64,000 bases of DNA from Coenobita brevimanus (lineage: Eukaryota; Arthropoda; Malacostraca; Decapoda; Coenobitidae), in assembly GCA_032717465.1 (NCBI GenBank), contig CM064669.1, positions 45,998,843 through 46,062,842 of the forward strand. Direction: 5' to 3'. Below the pieces are notes generated by a model, which was not told where the DNA came from, searched no databases, and saw only the letters and a program-made list of their open reading frames with translations. Position numbers and translations under genes: made by a program. This document shows, piece after piece, positions 56,203-64,000 of the stretch (position 1 is its first letter; each line of letters opens with the position of its first letter).

Positions 56203-56249
56203 AAATTATGAGTATTTTGGCTGGTAGGGAAAGAAGGAATAAGGGATTT

Positions 56250-56460
56250 ATGGCCCTTCAGCCCGTGGATTTCTTTTACTTTATTCGTGCTGCCTTCAAA
56301 CGATTTTACTCAACTAGGAAGAGGCTTTTCATACGGGAGGGATTTAGATATTGCCTTCATTAATACCTTTGTTGTTGCGGCCTTCCTAAGCTGAATGAAA
56401 CCGTCTGTAGCAAGAAAGAATGAACTAAGAACACAGCGTCGGTCTGAAGGGGCTAATTAC
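56250..56460. mobile_element. M2 palindromic element, full length
   Basis: CCCTTCAGCCCGTGGATTTC, GTGCTGCCTTCAAACGATTT; centre ATATTGCCTTCATTAATACC; right arm CTGAATGAAACCGTCTGTAG, CGGTCTGAAGGGGCTAATTA. Confidence 0.7.
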
Positions 56461-57275
56461 TGTCAAACATAAATTCGCTTGGTTGCATTTTCTTTAGTAT
56501 TCTTCTCTCCACAGAATTTTGCTTAAGAAGTGTTTCGTAGTTGTATGAGTAAAAGTGAAAATATAAAAGGCAAGCATTACAGAATTTGAGCCAAAGGAAG
56601 ATTACAGTACTCGGTTTTATGCATATATCTTGTTAGCATAATCATAGGTGTTGCTGTAATATATTCTGTGTATGCTTGACTTAAATATATATGGGAAGAA
56701 GAAACCATCAGGCAATGGGTTAAAAAGACTCTGCATCAGAAGAGAATGATACAACAGAGAAGAGAAGGTCTACATGAATGAAACCGTCCAAAAGAATGAA
56801 TGAGGAAGAAAAGTACAGTCAGCATCACATGTACACCCAATATTTCGCCTTTCGCCTTTTTTTTGCGTCTCACTTTCCACATTCTGACTATAATTCCTAC
56901 GCTGAGAGAGGCTTGGCATGTTTCTCTGCCTTAAGATGATGCCCCCTGATATGATGCAGCAAGGAGTGGAGTGTGAGATATGCCCATTGTGTGAAATGGC
57001 AGTGGAATAGTAGCCAAATTTTCTCTCTGACTGAACACACAAACAAGTGAAGCTCAGGCAACCCAGTCTGAAGAAAGTCCAGAGGACGGGAGGACATACA
57101 TTAATGTGGTCAATGAGGGGGAAAGTGGGTAATGTAGGCGTCTCCAAACTTAGCGACCGGCAATGACAGAGGTCAGAGCGTGGAACTGCCGTGACTGTCA
57201 TTAAGGAGAGGGAAAATGTAGACTCCCGCCCATCTCCTCGCACGCCACCGCCCACATCCACACCCACACGCATCC
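56461..57275. other. No gene seen
   Basis: Intronic unique sequence. The minus-strand frame 56770-57426 crosses the CA array and lacks a domain. Confidence 0.45.
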
Positions 57276-57350
<75 letters not shown>

Positions 57351-57363
57351 ACACACACACACG
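57276..57363. repeat. (CA)n microsatellite
   Basis: CA units with one TA interruption at 57345. Confidence 0.97.
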
Positions 57364-58214
57364 CATCACAGTCACTATGCAGGGATACTCTAATATCCAA
57401 CTTGCTGAAAGGCGAGGCGCGCGCAAAAGGATTTTGGTCGTATTCCACGTGACGTTAAAAGCTTCGCATCTTTTTTCTTTTCATTTTTTTTTTTTTTTTG
57501 ATACTTGAGATTCGGCTAAGAAGGCATCGAATCCCATCATAATCACGTTAAAGTTTCCATATATATAAGTCTGGGGTAGGGTAAAAATTTTTTTTAGCGC
57601 GCACGCACACACACACATACCCACACAAACAGCTGACCTATCATTCTAAAATTAAGCATGAAGGCAGTAGATGCTAAGACGATCAGATCATTTCATGACA
57701 GAGGTTGGGTTCTTCAAACGAGGTACTTTGCAATTAGTGTAGAATTTCACGTTCCGACCTTCAGGGAGGACGACTTTTCCTTGTACACTAGAATTCTGTC
57801 TTACACTTTTAGCATTCTCTTGTATGTATTTTCACCGTTTTAAGAGCAACATTATTCGCGTTAACAACATACTAAAGGATGCAAAGGGGCACAACAAATC
57901 GCTATGAAAAAGGTGTTACGGTATACCCAAAGCCATCTAAAACACAACCCTAACTCCTCCAGTACCATGACATGCTTGGTATACAAAAGCGGGCCGCGTT
58001 TAGTTTGCTGTTGCGATTGTTGTGGTTGGAGAAAACTTGGCAACAAATCATTAGCACTTGCCATACAGGCCAGCCGTCAAAGTGCATCATCACACGTTAT
58101 ATTGCCCCAGTCCAAATATAACGCCCACCTTTTTCCCAACTATCCCACAAACTTTTTTTCTACCCCCTCCTTCAACCTTTAAGACAATAATTTTCCCACC
58201 GCCAAAGTCGCCTG
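57364..58214. other. No gene seen; M1 right-arm relic at 57885-57925
   Basis: CACAACAAATCGCTATGAAA, AAGGTGTTACGG is an isolated M1 right arm. T-run at 57483-57499. The frame at 57658-57843 shows no domain or splice support. Confidence 0.5.
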
Positions 58215-58380
58215 TCACGTAATGCTTTTCTTCATTACTTAGGAATGACGTCTCGTAAAGAAGGGAATTAATGAAGGCAATATATCATTCCCGTTTGAAA
58301 ATTCTCTCCAAAGCTGAAAAACTTCGTCTAGGGAAGCTAAAATCTAATGAAAAGGACATCTTCGGGTAGAAGGGATTATG
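58215..58380. mobile_element. M2 element, diverged
   Basis: GACGTCTCGTAAAGAAGGGA, ATTAATGAAGGCAATAT, CTGAAAAACTTCGTCTAGGG, GGACATCTTCGGGTAGAAGG. Confidence 0.5.
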
Positions 58381-58492
58381 AGAACAATGTCCCTTTTCAC
58401 AGGGTGTAGTCTTCCCACCATCCACCACCATCTTCAACCCCGCACCTCCCACCCATTTTTTCCTTTCTACTTTGACTTGCACCACATCAGTC

Positions 58493-58822
58493 TACGGCAG
58501 TGGTCGAGTCGGTTTACCGTCCCACTGGATGAGGGTTCGAATCCCGGCTGGGGCACGGAACGCTTTATGGATATGATTTTCGTTGAAGTACACTTTATTT
58601 ATCCACCAAAAACCCGTCGGCATGTCGTAAAAACACCCCCGCTAATACCAATACGCCAGTCCTGTACGAGACAGCCCTATCATATATTCAATATGGACGG
58701 TGGTTGTTAGCGTCGAAGTGGTGACGTGGAGGTGTGTGGTGTGTAGGAGGTCTGCTGGGTATCAGGGAACAGGCTGTTAAACCTAGAGTCGTACACATTA
58801 AAAAAAAATAAATAAATAAAAC
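58493..58822 (+). mobile_element. S2 tRNA-derived SINE, full length with (AAAT)n tail
   Basis: A box region CAGTGGTCGAGTCGGTTTAC, B box GGTTCGAATCC at 58534-58544, body CCCGTCGGCATGTCGTAAAA, AGTCCTGTACGAGACAGCCC, CAATATGGACGGTGGTTGTT. Closely related to the copy at 44215. Confidence 0.85.
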
Positions 58823-59175
58823 TCGACGTATCCATTCTCTCTCTCTCTCTCTCTCTCTCCTAAACACCCCAAGAACTGACAAGGCCGGGTTGGATGTGAA
58901 AGAGAGGTCCAATATAGGCTACTCCTAGATATTTCCTAGACACTGGGAGGGGCAGACGATGATGATGATGATGTTAATAATAGTAAATAACAATTATAGT
59001 TACAAAGACGATGACGATAACCATGACAATAAAGAGGCCAGTGACAACAACAACAACAACCACAAAGACGATACCATTCCTTCCCTCTTCCCTCTCTACC
59101 ATCACCACCACCACAACGGTAGCAATATATACCCCTTCCTCTAACCTATTCTCTCTCTCCCTACCATCCCCTCAG
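58823..59175. other. (CT)n, GAT/AAC low complexity, then intron 1 acceptor
   Basis: (CT)n 58836-58859; GATGATG near 58960; ACAACAACAACAACAACC near 59043. The pyrimidine-rich tract TTCTCTCTCTCCCTACC before CCCTCAG at 59169-59175 serves as the acceptor for exon 2. Confidence 0.6.
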
Positions 59176-59288
59176 AGGACACAGAGCTGCGAAAGGCTGG
59201 GATGGGTGTGCTACAGAGAAGTCCTACACACACCCTCATCTTCCTGGACATCACGAAGAACGCAGACCGCCTCAAAGCCCTTCTTCAG
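59176..59288 (+). CDS. Exon 2 of the probable host gene
   Basis: 113 nt. It is preceded by a pyrimidine tract and CAG, and followed by GTAACA. Its first two bases complete the split Glu codon left by exon 1; the following 37 codons read DTELRKAGMGVLQRSPTHTL then IFLDITKNADRLKALLQ. The exon ends on a codon boundary, so exon 3 must start in phase 0, which it does. Composition is unlike the surrounding repeats: balanced, no simple sequence. No Pfam-type motif is recognised. Confidence 0.55.
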
Positions 59289-59423
59289 GTAACACTAACT
59301 TTACTGAGCTAAAGCTATGTATAAGACTAATTGCTCATGCCTTCATCTTCTCTTCCACGTACACTTAAGGTGGTGCATTCAGAGAGTGCAACATCCGCGA
59401 CCTACCGTACAATCGATGTAAGG

Positions 59424-59607
59424 GTCAAATTTTCGTAGCACCTCTTCCTTAGCGATTTATTTTGTATAATCTACTCTGATACTCTCGTGTATGTTATTTA
59501 TACATATCCGTTATCGAAGCAGTTTATTTCAAAAGCGTACAGAAGGATACAAATGTGTAATATTCAGAATAAATCGCTTAAGAAGGAATGTTACGATGTC
59601 TCTCATG
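59424..59607. mobile_element. M1 element in intron 2
   Basis: CGTAGCACCTCTTCCTTAGC, GATTTATTTTGTATAATCTA at left; TCAGAATAAATCGCTTAAGA, AGGAATGTTACGATGTC at right. Confidence 0.75.
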
Positions 59608-59639
59608 CCACCTACAATACGGACCAATGTATGAAAGTC

Positions 59640-60175
59640 TGACCGTGCCCTGTACCCGTCACCTTCGAACGGCTGTTGTTAAAATCGAATTACTTCATCC
59701 CTGCCTGACCCTCAACCCTTTCACTAAACTTGGACCTTAATGTTTGGCTTTGGCCTTTGATATACTGTCCTCAAAATACAGTCACTTATCACTTCCTGAC
59801 CTTAAGCCCTCCCACAAGGTTTGATCCAACGCAAAGAAATGCTATTTGAGTTATTGGGCCGAATATTTTACTTGCCAAGTAACCTTTACCTTTGACCAAC
59901 TGCTGTGAAAATTGAATCATTTCATCCTTTCCTGACCATTAATCCTTCCACCAACTGTTATCTAAATCGGATCAAACCTGTCTGAGTTGACTTGCCTTTG
60001 ACCTATGATCTATGACTTTTTTTTTTTTTTTTTTTTTTTAAACCAAATATTTGATCACTTGTTCCTCCGATGGTTCTCTATTAATATGTTGTTTATGTTA
60101 CAATTCCGTTTCATTATTTTTCCATTAACTTGAGACAGACAAACAGATCAAATAAACCAACCACACGATCCCCGC
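59640..60175 (+). repeat. Tandem TGACCTTTGACC-type repeat
   Basis: Three loose units sharing ACCTTTGACCAACTGCTGTG, AAAATTGAATCATTTCATCC, CTGACCATTAATCCTTCCAC; ends with GAGACAGACAAACAGATCAA. The pattern resembles 3' UTR repeats of old non-LTR elements found across invertebrates. A T-run lies at 60018-60039. Confidence 0.5.
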
Positions 60176-60342
60176 GCACTACGTACCCGGGTGTAACAAC
60201 TAAAGTAAGTGAATACGGAAAAAAATCGGCAACTGATCCAACCTCACTTCTATTACTTGACCCCATCTCATCCCGGCCATAAGTGGGAAAAAGAGTCATG
60301 ATGATGATGATGATGATGATGAATACCTTCCTTCTCCTCCAG

Positions 60343-60480
60343 GCCTTCTCCCGGCGCCCTAGGAGCCTACGTCGGCCGCGTCAGGAGCCTCAGCTTTATC
60401 AATACCTGCCCAAGTTCTTCCGGAAACCCATCTTTGTGGTCACCCTTAACACCGTCTTGGAGCTTCACAGGTGGACGAAG
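60343..60480 (+). CDS. Exon 3 of the probable host gene
   Basis: 138 nt, phase 0 at both ends. The acceptor is CCTTCTCCTCCAG and the donor ACGAAG followed by GTTAGT. It encodes AFSRRPRSLRRPRQEPQLYQ then YLPKFFRKPIFVVTLNTVLE and LHRWTK: a basic linker followed by a hydrophobic strand. GC-rich codons and no repeats set it apart from its flanks. Later exons were not found before the right edge, so the gene is incomplete here. Confidence 0.55.
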
Positions 60481-60485
60481 GTTAG

Positions 60486-60488
<3 letters not shown>

Positions 60489-60543
<55 letters not shown>

Positions 60544-60925
60544 ATGTCAATCAATCTATGTTTTTCTTCCATCTGTGTCTGTCTGTCCATCTGTCTATGA
60601 GTGTGTCTATCCATTCATTATTATTTCCACCCATCCATCCATCTATCTATCTATCAGTCTGTCTGTCTATTAGTTTGTAGTCTGTCTGTCTATTAGTTTG
60701 TCTATCCATCTATTAATCTTTCCACCCTTCATCCATCTACCTATCAATCTGTCTATCTATCTATCTGCCATTCTACTTACCTGCCGACTCATCATTCAAT
60801 CAATCAATTTATCTATCCCTCCCTCCCTCCATCCATCTATCCCTCTATCTTGTCTATCTACCTAGCTACATACATATCTATCTATCTGTGCATCTATCTA
60901 TCCACCGATTTATCTATCGTACCTG
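60489..60925. repeat. (CT)n then CTGT/CATC/CTAT tetranucleotides
   Basis: CT 60489-60540; degenerate tetranucleotides to 60920. Confidence 0.9.
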
Positions 60926-61179
60926 GAGGTCGACATAGCAGCAGGAGGAATTAACTCAGAACCTGAAGTAAGTCACAGTAAACAGAAGGAATAAAATTAT
61001 TCAAGGTATTGTACAGAGAGAGATACCAGCGTCTGTCCAGGAAAAGATAACTGTGTATGAATGGACAGCGGTGGAAATGTGAGGAGAGGACGCGAGGAAT
61101 GGGTTTTAAATGCTAGGGGAGGGAAATAAGTGGAAGTGTTGAGTACTGGGTGTCTAAGGTCTACATGTATGGTGACTTA
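60926..61179. other. No gene seen
   Basis: Unique sequence. No continuation exon identified. Confidence 0.45.
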
Positions 61180-61540
61180 GTTCGAAAGGGTGAGGAGTGA
61201 CGCTGTTAAGAGGCGTAGGTGAAATTATTTGAGAAGATGAAAAGTGAATTAAGAAGGAGGTGTGGGTGAAATGGTATGAAGGGGTGAGAAGTGACTTATG
61301 AAAGAGGTGTAGCTGAAACAGTATGAGGGGGTGAGAAGTGACTGTTATGAAAGAGGCGCAGGTGAAATGGTATGAAAAGGTGAGAAGCGACAGCTAAGAA
61401 AGACGTGTTGTTTAGGTGAAATGGTGTAAGAGGGTGAGAACTGACCATTAAGAAAGAGGTGTAACTTAGGTGAAATAGTCTGAGAAGGTGATAAGTGACA
61501 CTGATATGAATGAGGTGTAAGGGATGACGCTGTGTTATGG
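61180..61540. repeat. About 50-bp minisatellite
   Basis: Six or seven units sharing GTGAAATGGTATGA, GGTGAGAAGTGAC and AAGAAAGAGGTGT, unit length 45-58 bp. Confidence 0.85.
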
Positions 61541-61900
61541 AAAGGCCAGACCAAGGTGTGTTGAAGTGCTATGTCTATATGGAAGGAATGGTGATGAAAG
61601 GCTAATAACTTTCAGATATACAGATCAGAGTGTGTGAATGGAAGGACGAGGCCAAGGATAAGAAAGAAAGAGAGTGTGAAAGAGATTTTGAATAACAGAG
61701 GTCTGAGCATCTAGGAGGGTGAGAGGTGTGTATGAAACAGAATTAACTGAAATGAAGTGGTTTGTGGAGGTAGGAGTAATTGATGAAGCAGCTTATGGAG
61801 GATGATTCGGTGTCAATGATCTGTTACAGGCTAGAAGTGAAGCAACTCTAGTAAACCGTAAATCACTAGGACCTGGTTGCTTTGATTTAGACCATTACAT
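61541..61900. other. No gene seen
   Basis: Purine-rich unique sequence; short open frames lack recognised domains. Confidence 0.45.
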
Positions 61901-62122
61901 ATACAGTATACCCTATTAAAGCTAACCTGCCCAGAAACTGTCATCTCTCCATCTTGAATTCTAAGTCGTGGCATGAGATAAATACTAGCATATGAGAGTA
62001 GCCACGAAGAGGCGCAATGGAAAGGATGCAGAGCCACAGTTCTGTCTTATTCTGCCACTATGCTACGAGAAGTAAGCAGCAGAACAATAGCCTGGGCCAA
62101 GTTAAGATGAAAAAGCTATAAC
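61901..62122. mobile_element. M3 palindromic element
   Basis: TAAAGCTAACCTGCCCAGAA, CATCTCTCCATCTTGAATTC, AGTAGCCACGAAGAGGCGCA, CTGGGCCAAGTTAAGATGAA. Confidence 0.7.
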
Positions 62123-62179
62123 AGGTGGGAGACTTGTGGCCGAATTCTAGGAGGTTAAAGGGACTCCCCAACACCTGTT

Positions 62180-63322
62180 ACTATACTTTGTTCACACTAA
62201 CTTGACCTAAAACTGCCAGCCCACCACCTTTAATGCAACGCTGTAATAAGGGATTAACGCTAGAGTATGGTTCTAATCATATAAGCAAAGTTTAAAGCAC
62301 CGAAATACGCTTACTCAAGTACTGTATTTAAGCACCATGTTTCAAGATTTACTTTTTAAAAAGTATTGAGTATTTTCGGTACTTTTACTAGTATTTATGC
62401 ATATTTTGAAGTACTTATACTTCACTACTTCGTAAAATATATAATCGTTACACTTGACATTCACCAAATAATGATAACTGGTGCATTGGTGAGGGAATCT
62501 GGCAAATTGGACGTCAGGCAACATTCCTTATGAAAAATTTAGATGCATAACAAAAAAGGAACCCTGGATGAAGACGTGAATCATCAGGTCAGGTCAAGTC
62601 CGGCACCATCAGGAATAGTTAGGTCAGGTCATGAATGCGGTGAGGCAGGGGTGGGGGGTGTGAGGGTGCGGTAAGTAGGGATTAATATATAAGCAAGTAG
62701 CTCTGAGTGAATTGTCGATAAAATGCAACACGACACTACTTGCGTCTGCTGCCTGCGAACGTTTGTTCAGTGGCGTTGGGTTCATTTTTAATAAAAAAAA
62801 AAAAAAAAAAACAATGCTGGACGGCCACTGCTGTAAAATCAATCATTAATTAGGCTAAACAAAAAGAACTTTGTGTAAATATGTAGCAAATCCCATGGTT
62901 AACTACACAAGCATACAAAGTCCTTTTCGCTGAGGTTGTCAACTACTACAATGTTGCCTATGTTCTTTTGTTTTCCTCATAATAAACTCATTCACAGTAC
63001 ACCAAGTTTAATGATCTTTAAATTCAATGACTGGTTACTTTTAATTTTAGTACCTGAGTACCAGATAAATGAGATACTCCTTACTTTTACTTAAAGTCCA
63101 CTTTATTTTGGGTACTTTTACTTGAGTAATAGAGTAATATTTTGATGTAACAATACTTTACTTATGTAACAATACTGGATACTTTTTGCAGCTCTGTATA
63201 CAAGTACTATAGAAAGAATGTGGAGCTGTGGTACTGTCGTATTCAACCTCTGACCTACGTGAAATAAGCTGCAAAAGGATGAGAAGCCGGGTCAGGTTAA
63301 AGTGAAAAGAGTTTAGCTTATT
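62180..63322. mobile_element. M3 element interrupted by a hAT-like insertion
   Basis: The left part (62185-62285: TTGTTCACACTAACTTGACC, ATGGTTCTAATCAT) and right part (63197-63320: TATAGAAAGAATGTGGAGCT, AAGCCGGGTCAGGTTAAAGT) fit end to end to give a normal M3. Confidence 0.75.
62286..63196. mobile_element. Non-autonomous hAT-like DNA transposon
   Basis: 911 bp. The right end, read inward on the minus strand, starts CAGAGCTGCAAAAAGTATCC; the left end starts CAAAGTTTAAAGCACCGAAA. Both ends continue with TACTCAAGTA / ACATAAGTA and GTACTTTTACT words, a composition seen in known hAT non-autonomous elements. Flanking 8-mers CATATAAG (62278-62285) and TATACAAG (63197-63204) agree at 6 of 8 positions, as expected for a decayed 8-bp target duplication. 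There is no transposase ORF. An A-run lies at 62791-62811. Confidence 0.65.
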
Positions 63323-63640
63323 TATGCATGTGAGGCATTAAAATTTTCTTTTATACAGGATGGTAAATATATAGCGCTTGCTTTTCACTCCGTCGGAAGA
63401 CCTCACTCAAATACCGCAAACTATACCGTATCCACGTTAACTAATTATAAAATTGTCATCTCTCCACCTTGAATGCCGAGCTGTAACAAGACATTAAAAT
63501 ATGACGCTACTCACGAAGAAGTCCTACAAAAATTATGTTGAGCAGTAGTCGTGATATCTTGTTCTGCCACTGAGCTACATGGCTCAAGCTCATGAAGAGA
63601 CGAGAATCTGGACCAAGTTAAAGTGAAAGAACTACAGCCA
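63323..63640. mobile_element. M3 palindromic element (63415-63638)
   Basis: ACGTTAACTAATTATAAAAT, CATCTCTCCACCTTGAATGC, CTACTCACGAAGAAGTCCTA, GAATCTGGACCAAGTTAAAG. The left terminus is eroded. The first 90 bases of the interval are unique. Confidence 0.65.
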
Positions 63641-63875
63641 GCCATACTCAAGCTGGTCGGAAGGCTGCTATCTCGTTCGTCTGGTAATTCAGTGCCACAG
63701 AGGAGGAAGAATTATTGACGTGTGGTAATAGAATGCGTGAGAGATGGTATGCTGGAAAAGGCTTATGACAGGAATCTGGACATAGTTTTGAATAATGAAG
63801 TGTGTTAAATGGGGTTGCGTGTTGCACAGAGTGGAGGGTATTATTTGGTCCATAACAAAAGCCCGCGCGCGCACG

Positions 63876-63945
<70 letters not shown>

Positions 63946-64000
63946 ATAATTCCAACACTCATACTCTCACGGTAAATGCACATGCCAAGCACGATCCCCA
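63641..64000. repeat. (CA)n microsatellite (63879-63943) with CGCGCG lead-in; otherwise no gene
   Basis: GCGCGCGCACGCACGCGCG precedes about 32 CA units. The rest is unique. Confidence 0.9.

Noticed and set aside
61541..61870. Possible decayed coding region with charged residues
   Set aside because: Purine-rich composition with stops in every frame and no motif in order.

Overview
This window looks like intergenic and intronic DNA from an arthropod, most likely a decapod crustacean and perhaps a crab. The reasons are the extreme density of long perfect microsatellites (GT, GA, TA, AAT, GAT, GATA), the TTAGG-type telomere motif near 21.9 kb, and non-LTR retrotransposon proteins of the RTE-like, Jockey-like and CR1/L2-like kinds that are common in decapod genomes. 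There is no bacterial gene organisation, CRISPR array, rRNA or free-standing tRNA gene. The species assignment is inference from general knowledge.

Only one probable host gene is visible. Three plus-strand exons (38071-38260, 59176-59288, 60343-60480) have good splice sites and matching phases. Together they encode the first 147 residues or so of a protein with an N-terminal signal peptide. The gene continues past the right edge or into exons I cannot see. Its product is not recognised; an ionotropic-receptor-like extracellular domain is a weak guess. The first intron is 20.9 kb and is packed with repeats.

Nearly everything else is mobile DNA and its by-products. From left to right: 0-9.7 kb holds SSRs and short dispersed repeats; 9.9-13.4 kb a nearly complete RTE-like retrotransposon (minus) with few lesions; 16.3-18.1 kb a 5'-truncated Jockey-like element (minus) with a 519-codon open RT frame, abutting an RTE-like RT tail (plus, 18.1-18.9 kb); 18.9-19.4 kb TA arrays alternating with SINE ends; 23.9-26.55 kb a decayed CR1/L2-like element (minus) carrying a nested insertion with a 9-bp target duplication; 32.6-33.9 kb a decayed RTE-like RT (minus); 49.7-51.5 kb a decayed CR1/L2-like RT (plus).

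Several short repeat families recur and are given working names here. M1, M2, M3 and M4 are palindromic, MITE-like elements: M1 carries AGCGATTTATT near both ends, M2 carries ATAAAATCGTCTGG and CTTCAGTCCGATGACG, M3 carries ACTCTAACTTGGCC, and M4 is a weaker two-copy family. S1, S2 and S3 are SINE-like repeats; S2 has clear tRNA A and B boxes, S1 has an A-box-like segment, and S3 has a CTGCAGTCCACC motif. A recurring theme is that retroelement 3' ends run straight into a microsatellite, a different one each time, and that MITE interiors have expanded into minisatellites. This suggests that insertion of these elements is a main source of the simple repeats here.
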